Assembly: GCA_003427395.1 (NCBI GenBank)
Contig: BFEA01000215.1
Span: 968,819-989,684, forward strand
DNA length: 20,866 bases
Direction of reading: 5' to 3'
Origin: Chara braunii
Taxonomy: Eukaryota; Streptophyta; Charophyceae; Charales; Characeae
In this document: positions 9,420-17,149 of the stretch, piece by piece
Position numbering within the stretch: the first letter of the stretch is position 1
How the letters are laid out: each line of letters begins with the position of its first letter
Translations under genes and position numbers: made by a program
The notes under the pieces: generated by a model
The model's database searches: none
What the model was told of the DNA's origin: nothing
Seen by the model: only the letters and a program-made list of their open reading frames with translations

Positions 9420-9730
9420 GTCTCCTTAGACAAGTTGTAAAACTCCCTGGCTTTCATTCAATAACAACTTGTCTTGGGATGGTGATCAGTAGCTAAGAAA
9501 CATTGTCTTAGCTCCCCCTGTGGGTTCTTCAATTGGATACTCGGTAGAGCCTAGTCAATGGAAGGGTTAGTGGCCCTCAGACACTTCATACTCAGGACAA
9601 GATCAAAAGGAAGATGGGGAAAAACATAGAAGTTCAGGGACTGTCTGATTTTCCGTTTTTCATCAAAGGTGACTGGCACAACCTTGATGACCTTCTTGAC
9701 TGAGGCAGACTGGGAATTGCCCGACTGAAT
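9420..9730 (-). other. Decayed protease-RT spacer of element B
   Basis: Between the protease frame and the reverse transcriptase frame all minus-strand frames have stops. In related elements this holds the end of the protease and a linker to the polymerase. No separate gene is seen. Confidence 0.5.
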
Positions 9731-10135
9731 CTACAGAGGGTGCTCAAGATCGATAACCTTGAGACCCAAGTGGAGTTTTTGAACTCCATTCTGGGAGATG
9801 AAGTTCCTGGTTGCTCCACAGTCAAGCAGGGCTTTGATCCTGGTTCTGTTGATTTGAGGCTTGAGCATGATCAATTCTGATCTTTTCTTTCTCTTCTCTT
9901 TCAGCTGGAGATGAAGAGAACAGAGTTGGTCAAGCTTTTCCTCATATGAGGGCTCATCAATAAAGGGTTCAATGTACGAGTATATTGAGTCCCCTGCAAC
10001 CTGAAAAAAATTGGGTTCAACAGCTGATTCATCCCTTGATAAAGATGGATTCAGTTCAGCAAGACTGGCTGCAGTCTCTGCTGGCCTGTCTAGTTTCTTG
10101 AGTGGTTCATATTGTTGTGGTTCAGCTTGGGGCAA
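9731..10135 (-). pseudogene. Element B aspartic protease region
   Basis: A 134-codon open segment. The first half is acidic linker (SLAELNPSLSRDESAVEP). Near the end is RTRIKALLDCGATRNFISQN. In Ty3/gypsy proteases this site reads ALLDSGATHNFIS, with the catalytic Asp followed by Ser/Thr-Gly. Here it is Asp-Cys-Gly, an unusual change at the second motif position that could impair activity. The frame stops about 30 residues later, so the rest of the fold is lost. A Cys-rich segment (about 10150-10195, CLRCEDNLCPKLNHN in another frame) just upstream is the probable nucleocapsid zinc knuckle. Confidence 0.8.
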
Positions 10136-10202
10136 AGGTTGTCCTCACACCTCAGACAGACTCCCCTGTCCTTTTTCTTCTGTCATACGCCCTCTGCGAT
10201 TC

Positions 10203-11040
10203 TCAGATCTCTCCAAGGCAAAGAGGAAGCATCCATAGGACTGACTGTGCATTTGGCAAACTTGGGAAGGTTCTGCTATTGAGGAACACTGGGCATTTGC
10301 CTGACCCCTTAAAGTTGGAGGGCTTTTGTCCCTGAAACTGCTTGCCTCCTGTGAGGACTAACATTGTTTGGGCCAGCATTTGAGCAGCCTGGTCTGGAGG
10401 TACTTCTGCACCCTGGCCAACTGGGGGAGTAGATCCTCCTTGGCCAGTGCCTGCAGAGTCATAATCAGACTCCATGGTATACAAACTCCCCTTTCCCTTC
10501 CTCCTACTTTGGGAAGAGGGGTTGCCTCCCTTCTGAGGAGTGGACTGCACATGGAGTGTGGCCTTCATGTCCAAGGTTGCTCTACCAAAAGATCACCAGT
10601 CCTTGTGTCCTACAAAATAGAAGGTCGTGATGTATTTCTTAGGAGTTGCACTGATGAACCAAGTTAGCTATTCACGATCAGACATCTCCAACCAAGGAGT
10701 AGAGGTAAGGTGCTCAAATTCTGCATAGAGATTGGCCAGGTTACCCCTGTACTTTGTCTAGCCAAGAATCCAGCTCATATGCATCCTCGGGAGCCTTTTC
10801 CTTATCTGCGAGCCTCGCCTGCAAGCCCTGAAAAATGGTCTTCAGTCCTGCTGCAGCAGCCCAATCTAGCAATTGCTGCTGAGACTTAGTAGCCTCAGAG
10901 GTAGCCCACTTCAACGTTGACCCACCCAAGAGGGCCACAGTGGACTCTACCTTGTTAACCTCTGGGCAGATGAATCCCTTTTGATAGGACTTCATAGAAG
11001 CGATCCAATCTGACACATCCACTTTGGGGTCATCCCCAAT
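10203..11040 (-). pseudogene. Element B gag (capsid and nucleocapsid region)
   Basis: Minus-strand frames 11022-10741 and 10574-10203, with linking segments in other frames. The first reads VDVSDWIASMKSYQKGFICP then NKVESTVALLGGSTLKWATS. This is the familiar capsid pattern of retrotransposon gag (V-x-x-W-x-x-x-M-x-x-Y ... K-x-x-x-A-x-x-L-x-G-x-A-x-x-W). In the next segments LANLYAEFEHLT and TPKKYITTFYF continue the capsid. The later part is Gln/Ser/Gly-rich (TPPVGQGAEVPPDQAAQML), a linker before the zinc knuckle. Internal stops and shifts. Confidence 0.75.
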
Positions 11041-11141
11041 GAATTTGTCAGGTCCTCAGAAGCGATCCAATCTGATCCAATCCCTTTTGACAGCACTCAA
11101 TAGAAGCGATCCAATCTTATCTCATCCCCTTTGATAGGACT
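10971..11141. repeat. Triplicated segment at the start of element B gag
   Basis: AGAAGCGATCCAATCTGA-like copies begin near 10996, 11058 and 11102. Each pairs with a CCCTTTTGATAGGACT-like block (10977, 11081 and 11127). The first copy is the coding segment for DWIASMKSYQKG; the others look like partial duplications upstream of it. Confidence 0.75.
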
Positions 11142-11375
11142 GTATCTTGGGGAATCGTTGTTCCTGCTGGCCAGAAGAGCCAGCATCAAGTCTCATCTCC
11201 TCAGGGACAGCCTGGCTTCCTATGGACCCTACGACAGCCTACCAACTGTTACTAATACACAGGTCGTGGGTTCAACTCTACGGGTCGACACAGGTACTGT
11301 ACACAGGTAAGGTGGGGACTAGGGATCGAACCCTGGGATCTGTGTCTGCTACTGCAAAGAGGTGAAAACCGTTTC
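11142..11375. other. Leader between gag and the alignable 5' LTR
   Basis: The 5' LTR should end and the tRNA primer site should lie in this stretch. TGTTACTAA at 11247 could be the inner LTR end, since the 3' LTR ends TGTTATG on the same strand, but sequence between 11247 and 11375 does not visibly align with 5379-5662. Two tRNA-like phrases occur (GGGTTCAACTC at 11268 and GGGATCGAACCCTGGG at 11324). No primer-binding site is assigned. Confidence 0.4.
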
Positions 11376-12407
11376 ACTTCTTCTTCCTCCCAACCTCAAG
11401 CTCACAGCTATTGCGCAGGCCTGCGCCCAACCTATCAAGCCCATCAAGCGCCACCAGCCCCCCTGAACCCGACATGCCACTTAGCAGTCCAAACTCGATG
11501 CCCACTGCAGATGAAGTGTCCGCTCAACAGGGAAGGGTAGCTCCCAGGACGAAGAAGAAGAACATCAGCGCTTGATGAAGAAGGAGATGGCTGCCACTTC
11601 GACAATCACTTACTAAAGGTTTCAATGGCGACCCTGCCTATCCCCAACAGCACAGGTAAGCGGAGGCGCCTCACAGCGCTCAGCGCCTAGCAGCATGAAG
11701 ATGATGCCGCAAGTGAAATAACGCAGCACCCAAACAGCACGCGACCTCCAGCAGCACTTCGTGGAAAAAAAATGACAAGAGAGAACCCGTTTTTCCTTGC
11801 CCTCCACACCTTTATAGACTGCTGTTTCCCTGACTCAACAGCCTACAGCCTAGGAATCACAGTCTATAGCCTAGGACCGAATCTAGACCTAAAATTGGCA
11901 AAAGGGAAGGACAGAAACGACCTACAACTCAAGGGCAGAAAGGACAAAGCAAAGAGACCTAGTGGCATTACAGCTAGCCTACAGAGACCAACTCCCCCCT
12001 CCCCTCAGCCACCAAACCCCCCCACCCTCGGTCGGACCCCCTCCACAACCTACCCAACCCCCCCAAAAACACCCCGCCCCCCCAAAGTTTTTTTTTTTTT
12101 TTGTGCGACCACCCCCTCGTATTCCCCTCCACACACACAGCCCCGCCAGGCGTGTGCGCCCATTTTTTGGCATGTGCGCGCCCCCGAAACGGATTTGAGC
12201 GCTTTTGAGCGCGCGCTGGGGGCTGAGCACGCACTTAAGCTCCAAACAGACCCTGGGATCAATCCCAGTTGCGCTCTCACACACACACAAAAAAAAAAAA
12301 ACAACAGCAAACAAAACAGGTCACGAGATCGAATCCCGGAGAGCTCAAAACCAAGCAACATCCAACGAAGTTAGTGTACAGCCCGCATGCCACTGCAATT
12401 CATTGCA
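11376..12407 (-). repeat. 5' LTR of element B (alignable part)
   Basis: Aligns by eye with 5663-6556 at high but imperfect identity. Shared phrases include GCAGGCCTGCGCCC near the left and CGAAGTTAGTGTACAGCC at the right. Relative to the other copy it lacks about 56 bp near 11685, has two rather than four minisatellite units, and carries about 250 extra bases at 11989-12240. Its outer end ATTGCA at 12407 is followed by CAGG. Confidence 0.8.
11989..12240. other. C-rich insert in the 5' LTR of element B
   Basis: About 250 bp of C-rich sequence with a T15-16 run (12087-12102) and a GCGCTTTTGAGCGCGCGC-like end. It is absent from the other LTR, where CAGAGACTACTCC runs straight into CAAACAGACC. 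I could not see a clear target duplication, so it may be an insertion here or a loss there. Confidence 0.6.
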
Positions 12408-12770
12408 CAGGTACCATGTCCAGGGCCGCAAGCTAGCGCTATCCTTGCACATCAGCTGGATTTGCAGTCATGATATTCCGGAGGATATAATCAGTATGTG
12501 CAACACTCGGTTCATGTCCGGTTTTTGAATCACTCTCATAATGAAGCACTCCAGATTGGAGATGAAACTGAGCTCCTCCCAGCACCCGCACATGGATGGC
12601 CAGAACAAAGAGAGCACACCAGACTGCACAGATGATGCTCCACACTCTTATCCGTCCGGACCAAAAGTATTGTGTTGAGTGCTTTCCTGGCATCGAGTTC
12701 ACCTACAATACATCACTTACCGGACCATTGGCCTGACCGCGTTTGGGGTGCTCATGAAGATAGGAAAGGA
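12408..12770 (+). pseudogene. Element A integrase core, right half (continuation beyond element B)
   Basis: Directly right of element B the frame reads YHVQGRKLALSLHISWICSH, then DIPEDIISMCNTRFMSGF. This is the segment that follows SK-x-x-x-F-x-PC in the integrase core; the usual SDRD motif with the second catalytic Asp is altered to SMCN. After a stop it continues with QHPHMDGQNKES (counterpart of YHPQTDGQTER, with the catalytic Glu) and FTYNTSLTGPLA (counterpart of FAYN-x-S-x-H-x-STG), in shifted frames. With the two halves on either side of 5379-12407, this is direct evidence of nested insertion. Confidence 0.85.
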
Positions 12771-12839
12771 CGACTTTTCGTGGACTCTCTTCTTGCGTCC
12801 AATACCAATACACCCCCGCCTCCATAAGAACTGCTTGCA

Positions 12840-13345
12840 AAAGACCGGGCCAAAATGCGGAAAGAAAAAAGATGCATGCAGCAGCAGGCTAACCGAGGTC
12901 AATTGCCTTGCCCATTCCACAAGTAATACCTAGTTTGGGTTTCCACTCAGTTCAACCTGGAGAAAAACATCTCAAGGAGACTTCTCCCCAAGTGTTTCAG
13001 ACCTCAGCGCATCCTATCTGCAGGAAGCGATCAGCCCGACAGACCATTGTTCATCATCGACACCCGTCCCACCTACGCATAAACGGTCTTCAACACGTCT
13101 GAACACGCCTCTTATGTTTCGGCTGAGAGCGACAACTTTCCCGACCGGAGTTCATAAAACCCTCCTTCCATGAATGGCCTTCAGGAGGTGGAGCGAATCA
13201 GTCTGTATCGCCACTACGGCAACACGTCAATGCAGCACAAGATGTGCCCTTCAAAGAGTGCAATGCCAAGGACACACTTGCAGGCTACCGCACCGAACAT
13301 CCTTGATGATAATGAGCGACGAGGCAAGGGGGTGGCAATTCGCTC
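12840..13345 (+). pseudogene. Element A integrase C-terminus and chromodomain-like tail
   Basis: Starts with a basic helix (MRKEKRCMQQQANRGQ), then a stop, then YLVWVSTQFNLEKNISRRLL and LPKCFRPQRIL. This matches the integrase C-terminal GPY/F-type module (VWV ... KL-x-P-x-x-x-GP-x-x-I), with the Gly-Pro lost. Next are FIIDTRPTY and VFNTSEHASY, the decayed VFHVS-x-L segment. From 13170, MNGLQEVERI and, in another frame, VPFKECNAKDT and then ATAPNILDDNERR look like a chromodomain (EVE-x-I start). Element B has the same order, so both are probably chromoviruses. Several stops and frameshifts. Confidence 0.65.
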
Positions 13346-14160
13346 GCCACTTTCCATATAGGAAAGCGTCGAGCTCCGGGTTGGACATTAAAGCACTTGG
13401 TAGAGCGGGCGGCAGGGCTGCTGGAGCTAACGCTCGCGTGCTGCTGCTAGCGCCAGTGCAGAAGCGCGTGCGTGCGGTCATGCGAGCAGGGCACTGCTGT
13501 TGGCAGCGCCATAGCCCAGCCCACGTAGCCAGGCTTGGGCTTGGACAACCAGCGAGAGGTGGTGGTGGTCTTCGTGTATGAGGGAGAGGACGTGGGTGAT
13601 AAAGTCAAGCGCGAGAGAGAGCGAGAGATGAGGTTGATGATGTGAGGGCACGTACCTGGTCTTGGCGATCGTCTACAAGGTCGACATCTTCATGTACTTC
13701 GGTTGTAGCTGCTGACGTCAACAGGATGCCTTGTCAATTTGTAGGCTGCATGTAGCTGTGTCATTATAGTCTGGGCGCTGAGCGCCAAGTAGGAGGAAGG
13801 ACTCTGGATACATATGTTGGTGGTGGCAAGAGTATGCTCTCATTGATATTTGGATTCAGTGCTTTGGTTCTCCGTTGGTGGAATATCAGTGCATTTCTGC
13901 TTTCTGTACAGCGTTGGACTTGCTGGCTTTCAATGTGATTTTGGACTCTGGATTTCCGTCATTTCGATGTCGCTCATTTTTCTTGCACAATGGTGCCTCC
14001 GTCACATGTGTGATTGAAACTGTTTGACAGTTATATCCACTGCCTAGAGGAACTGCGCCCCTCGGGCGTAGACATGCTCCCTCTCGTTTTCTTTTGACTA
14101 TTTTTAAAAAACTATTTTGGTTTCAAATTTCAAAAATTATTTTGGTTTCAAGTTTCAATT
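13346..14160. other. Intronic stretch with degenerate repeat unit R1
   Basis: GC-rich sequence (13380-13560) followed by a unit at about 13600-14010. Read on the minus strand, this unit starts ATGAGCGACATCG (13977) and ends at a perfect donor-like CAG/GTACGT (exon edge 13656). It is similar in order and wording to a unit inside the element at 14169-15578. It has stops and no recognised domain. Confidence 0.5.
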
Positions 14161-14875
14161 TTTTCAAGCTAGGCTGCCAGCAGGGCCGCCCGGGTCACCC
14201 TGTTTTCCTGGGCGGCCCAGCCGTGCAAGGACCAGGGAAGGTCCCAGCAAAAAAAAACAAAAAAAACCCAAAAAAAGTTCAAAAAACACTGTTATGCAGA
14301 AAAATAAACTGAACAACATTTGCCTCAGTGTGAGGCATAAGGCCTCGCTACGCCTTACTGGGCCCTATTTTCAGCACAGTCGGCCGCCCTAAGTGAAGGC
14401 AGGCTCGACCGAGGTCTACAGGCCATTTTTTGGGGGGTCACTATGCAACTGGGGAAATTCAGGCAGTTACGCAGCGCCAGCTGGTTGGAAGCGCCCAGGC
14501 CCAGGCTGCCTTTCATCATATGTAACTGAGACAGGCCCTGGGCCGGATACACAACATGGACAGAACAAAGGCTGAGGGCTGTTGGGCGCTAGCAACCACC
14601 ACTGGCCCTGGGCCTGTTTCCTCTGGACTGAGGCTCAGCCCCGTGGGGCCTACCGGAAGCTTCTGGGCCGGGGCCCAGTACCGCATTACGGCACGTAGCA
14701 GGCACTTCGATAAAGGGAAGGGCCTGCCCACGCATTGGACATTCGGGCACTGGCTGCATGCTGCGCAAGCGCTGCTGCGCTAACGCTGGCCAGCACTCAC
14801 GCACTCACGGGCGAGCTGGAAGGAGGAGGCAGCCACAGCCGAGCTGCGCTGCTGTATGCTGGATGGGGCGCATGG

Positions 14876-15270
14876 TGGTCTTTGGGTGCATGTGGCATCT
14901 GTGAGTTAGGGGATCGAGGTTGTGAGTGATACGAGAGACATACCTGGTGCTTGAGGCGAACGACATTGGCCAAGATCTGCTCGTACTTCGGGGAGCTGTT
15001 GACGTCATCAGCGGCATTGTAGATAGGCTAGATAGGATCTGCCATCTGTAGTCCTGTCTCTTATACACATCTAGATGTGTATAAGAGACAGGTGCAGGCA
15101 GCCATAGCCGAGCTGGACTGCATAGCTGGATAGGGCGCATGGTGGTCCTTAGCTCCCCGAAGTACGAGCAGATCTCGGCCAATGTCGTTTGCCTCAAGCA
15201 CCAGGTATGTCTCTCGTATCACTCACAACCTCGATCCCCTAACTCACAGATGCCACATGCACCCAAAGAG
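14876..15270. repeat. Inverted duplication around the adapter
   Basis: About 120 bp at 14878-14998 (TTTGGGTGCATGTGG ... CTTCGGGGAGCT) recurs as its reverse complement at 15149-15269 with a few differences. The preceding about 57 bp (GGCAGCCACAGCCGAGCTG, about 14827) recurs in direct orientation at about 15096. The adapter lies between the two arms. Confidence 0.92.
15054..15091. other. Nextera mate-pair junction adapter (sequencing artefact)
   Basis: An exact 38-bp palindrome made of CTGTCTCTTATACACATCT joined to AGATGTGTATAAGAGACAG. These are the two 19-bp Tn5 mosaic ends that meet at the circularisation junction of Nextera mate-pair libraries. It is not biological. Translated on either strand it yields the well-known spurious peptide PVSYTHLDVYKRQ. 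The sequence to its left and right should not be treated as contiguous in the genome. Confidence 0.98.
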
Positions 15271-15439
15271 GATATCGACATTGGTTCTTCGTTGATGATG
15301 ATGAGACTATTCCAGCATTGTCAATTATGAGTTTTTGCTGTGCTCTTATTTGGTGGAATTCTGCTATTGGTTCGAGGTCACGACTATCTGGTCTCATGTG
15401 TATGATGCTGTTTGATTTCTGAAGTTCGCTATCGCTCAT
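15239..15439 (-). CDS. Short open frame at the 5' side of element 2 (hypothetical)
   Basis: A 66-codon minus-strand frame starting MSDSELQKSNSIIHMRPDSR, 140 bp inside the right terminal repeat. The start context (GCAAGGAAAATGAGCGA) recurs in the neighbouring unit at 13977 (GCAAGAAAAATGAGCGA). No domain is recognised. By position it could be the first exon of a lost hAT transposase, but this is inference; the assembly downstream is chimeric, so its true continuation cannot be read here. Confidence 0.3.
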   Translation of the reverse strand: MSDSELQKSNSIIHMRPDSRDLEPIAEFHQIRAQQKLIIDNAGIVSSSSTKNQCRYPLWVHVASVS

Positions 15440-15586
15440 TTTCCTTGCATTAGGGTCACATCAAAATTCTTTACCAAATTTAAATTCTAAAATAAAAATA
15501 ATATATTTTTAATTTTTTTTTATTTTATTTTTTTTGGCCCGGCCGGGCAAGTGGTCCCAGGCCACTCTGGTAGCCTAGTTTTCAAG

Positions 15587-16861
15587 CCACTCAATTGCAG
15601 TAACCCTGTTCAGAAGTAGCCTGGGGCCCAGAACTCAGCCCCAGGCCACGCAGACCTGAGTCGGTCTGCACTGGGCTGTGTGACCAAGACACGCCCAGGC
15701 CTGAGTCTGCTGTGTTTGGCTGTGTGACCAAACGCTGCACACTGGAAATTCAAGGGTCAAAGTCAACTGTAGAGTCAAAGGTACCGCGCCCAGGCCCTTG
15801 GTTGGATACACTCACTTGTTGGCCGCAGGTACCCAGGCAGCATCCAGGCCGGAGGGAATTCGGTTTCAGACCAATCTGGGCCCTTGTTTGCATTGAGATC
15901 TGGACGGCTGAGGGATGCAGCATTCGGGGTCCAGACCCCGCGTCAACGCTACATAAGCGCTGACTTCCTGGCTTTGACATTCATTCTGTCTTGTGTCAAT
16001 GCTGACTTCACACGTTGACGACGCGACGCTGGCTCGACGCTGCGACGCTGGTGGACGCTGGCTTTGTGCGCGACGCTGGTGGACGCTGGCTTTGTGCTGG
16101 CATTTGGGAGATTGTGGCGACGCGCTGCTAGCTCGGTGGCCGGCTGGCTATTGTCTTCAAGGCATGCTGACGTGGCAGCTGCTACGCGTTGCTGCTGACG
16201 TGGCTGCTGCCACGTGTTCTATGGCTGGGACTATGTGACCGGAACCGCTGTTCTGATTCATCGTCACTCAGGAGGAGATCGGGACTGTGGAGAGATCGTG
16301 GATACGTACCTGGTTGTCTTCATGTGGACATGGGTCCAGCGCTGATGAGGGACTGATTAGACGTGCCACGTGGCACATTGAGGTTACTTCAGATACTCGT
16401 TCAGACTATTGGTTATTAAGGTGGTGATCGAGGAGGGAGCTCGAAGCAGGAGTGGGCCTTGTATTTATTTCCTCTCCTTTGTCTAATCTCCCTCCTCTGT
16501 CTTTCGTCTGTGTATGATTATCTCGTCTCATTCTGTCTGGACACTATTTTGACTATTGGTAATCATCAGCTGGTTGACATTCATCTGGGCTTGCATTGTT
16601 GACGACTGTCTTCACGATCTGGGTTCATTGCACAATCTTTGCTGGGTGGTATAGCAATCAAACTCCACGCATGCCTTTATTTAAAAGGCAAACTACTCAA
16701 ACTCTCCATAGTTGCAAAACATTGGTCATCACAGCCATGTGGGCTAGAAAGAAGTGTGTTCAGTTCCTTCTGCAGTAGCTTTAAGGGTGAGTTTACCGAA
16801 AAGAAAAAGTTTTGCATTGCATGAAAATTAATCTATTCTTGGAGCATGTATGCAAGCATAC
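15587..16861. other. Intronic stretch with a 28-bp tandem repeat and degenerate unit R3
   Basis: No supported gene. It contains GACGCTGG-rich tandem sequence (16043-16098, two 28-bp units), a 14-bp palindrome GTGCCACGTGGCAC (16363-16376) holding a G-box core, and a minus-strand donor-like CAG/GTACGT at 16310 in a context recalling the units at 13656 and 14944. Phrases such as GGCTGTGTGACCAA repeat at about 15674 and 15718. It is probably old transposon sequence. Confidence 0.5.
16043..16098. repeat. 28-bp tandem repeat, two units
   Basis: Two near-identical units starting CGACGCTGGTGGACGCTGGC, with further GACGCTGG copies just upstream. Confidence 0.85.
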
Positions 16862-17026
16862 CCGATCCGCTATGAGTTTATTTCGTGCTTCGGCTGAGTC
16901 AATCTGGTTGCGACGACGTTCCAAGTCTGCATTTGCTGCCTCTTGCATGGAGATCAGTGCCTTCTCTCTTTCCTTTTGCTCCCGCATGCCTTTCTCCAGC
17001 GCTTCTTTTACGTCATTGGCATCCCT
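16862..17026 (-). CDS. Exon of coiled-coil protein gene (first recovered exon, partial gene)
   Basis: A 55-codon open segment on the minus strand, flanked by a TTGCAG acceptor (ending at 17027) and a CGG/GTATGC donor (GT at 16861-16860). The product is charged and Glu/Lys/Arg/Ala-rich without Pro or Gly runs (RDANDVKEALEKGMREQKER near its start), as expected of an alpha-helical coiled coil. It starts and ends in phase 0, which fits the next recovered exon at 1346-1195. That exon is 15.5 kb away, and the intron between is packed with transposons; further small exons in it cannot be excluded. Composition loosely recalls nuclear-lamina-like or centrosomal coiled-coil proteins, but no family can be assigned. 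Upstream exons and the start codon were not found in the window. A U6 retrocopy sits just upstream of its acceptor. Confidence 0.7.
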
Positions 17027-17038
17027 CTGCAACCACCA

Positions 17039-17054
17039 GACACACTTTGTCCTT
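17039..17054. repeat. Target-site duplication of the U6 retrocopy, first copy
   Basis: GACACACTTTGTCCTT, identical to 17147-17162 on the other side of the U6 copy. The last three bases of the second copy overlap the U6 5' end, so the true duplication is 13 to 16 bp, a length typical of LINE-type retroposition. Confidence 0.88.
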
Positions 17055-17099
17055 AGCATTTATTTATTTTTTTGTGTGTGTCATCCTTGCACAGGGGCC

Positions 17100-17131
<32 letters not shown>

Positions 17132-17149
17132 CCAGATGTCCCGAGGGAC
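17055..17149 (-). pseudogene. U6 snRNA retropseudogene
   Basis: Minus strand starts GTCCCTCGGGACATC, the plant-type U6 5' stem shortened by one base pair. It continues through TAAAATTGGAACGATACAG, AGAAGATTAGCATGGCCCC and TGTGCAAGGATGACAC. These include the conserved ACAGAGA box and AGC triad region that pair with the 5' splice site and U2 in the spliceosome. CpG sites of the functional RNA appear as TG or CA. The U6 3' end is replaced by an A-rich tail (AAAAAAATAAATAAATGCT). The copy is flanked by 13-16 bp direct repeats. No TATA box lies at the usual place upstream, so it is not expected to be expressed. Confidence 0.9.

Larger units (their letters stand above)
5379..12407 (-). mobile_element. 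Ty3/gypsy chromovirus B, complete outline but coding-dead
   Basis: A 7.0-kb minus-strand LTR retrotransposon. In transcript order: 5' LTR (to 12407), gag (about 11040-10200), zinc knuckle and protease (to 9731), reverse transcriptase, RNase H, integrase, chromodomain (ending about 6600), polypurine tract, 3' LTR (6556-5379). The outer ends are TG and CA, flanked by CAGG duplications. It is inserted antisense into element A's integrase, so it is the younger of the two. The LTRs differ by many substitutions, a roughly 250-bp insert and a roughly 56-bp deletion, so the insertion is still old. No tRNA primer-binding site could be assigned confidently. Confidence 0.85.
3870..13345 (+). mobile_element. 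Ty3/gypsy element A, truncated and interrupted
   Basis: Decayed plus-strand retroelement. In order it has the end of a reverse transcriptase, RNase H, the integrase zinc finger and catalytic core, the integrase C-terminus, and a chromodomain-like tail. It is interrupted at 5379-12407 by element B. The coding remnant begins abruptly at the MPF-x-LTNA block of the reverse transcriptase, so gag, protease and most of the palm domain are missing, and no 5' LTR was found. No 3' LTR could be defined after 13345. Many stops and frameshifts make it a dead copy. It lies in a host intron, antisense to the host gene. Confidence 0.8.
14169..15578 (-). mobile_element. hAT-like transposon (element 2), with assembly artefact inside
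   Basis: Bounded by exact 8-bp repeats TTTTCAAG (14161-14168 and 15579-15586). Terminal inverted repeats are CTAGGCTGCCAG on the left and, reverse complemented, CTAGGCTACCAG on the right, both running into GC-rich ends. The ends match element 1 at 1526-2414 in inverted orientation: its right end equals element 1's left end (ACCAGAGTGGCC ... GGGACCAC), and its left end equals element 1's right end (GTCACCCTGTTTTCC, GGACCAGGGAAGGTCCC). It contains an ORF start at 15439. An adapter at 15054-15091 means the interior length (1,410 bp as given) is not trustworthy. Confidence 0.82.

Noticed and set aside
11974-12314. Several overlapping minus-strand ORFs with Gly/Lys runs
   Set aside because: Low-complexity translation of the C-rich, poly(T) insert in the LTR.
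13174-13581. 135-codon plus-strand ORF as a gene
   Set aside because: It starts in the chromodomain tail of element A in a shifted frame and runs into GC-rich sequence with Ala/Arg bias; no domain.
15054-15091. Perfect 38-bp palindrome as a terminator, cruciform or transposon end
   Set aside because: It is exactly two Tn5 mosaic ends joined head to head, the mate-pair library junction.
14805-15197. 130-codon minus-strand ORF containing PVSYTHLDVYKRQ
   Set aside because: It runs through the sequencing adapter at 15054-15091; this peptide is the known translation of that adapter.
17055-17149. Functional U6 snRNA gene
   Set aside because: 3' end missing, A-rich tail, flanking duplications and no upstream TATA-like promoter element point to a retrocopy.
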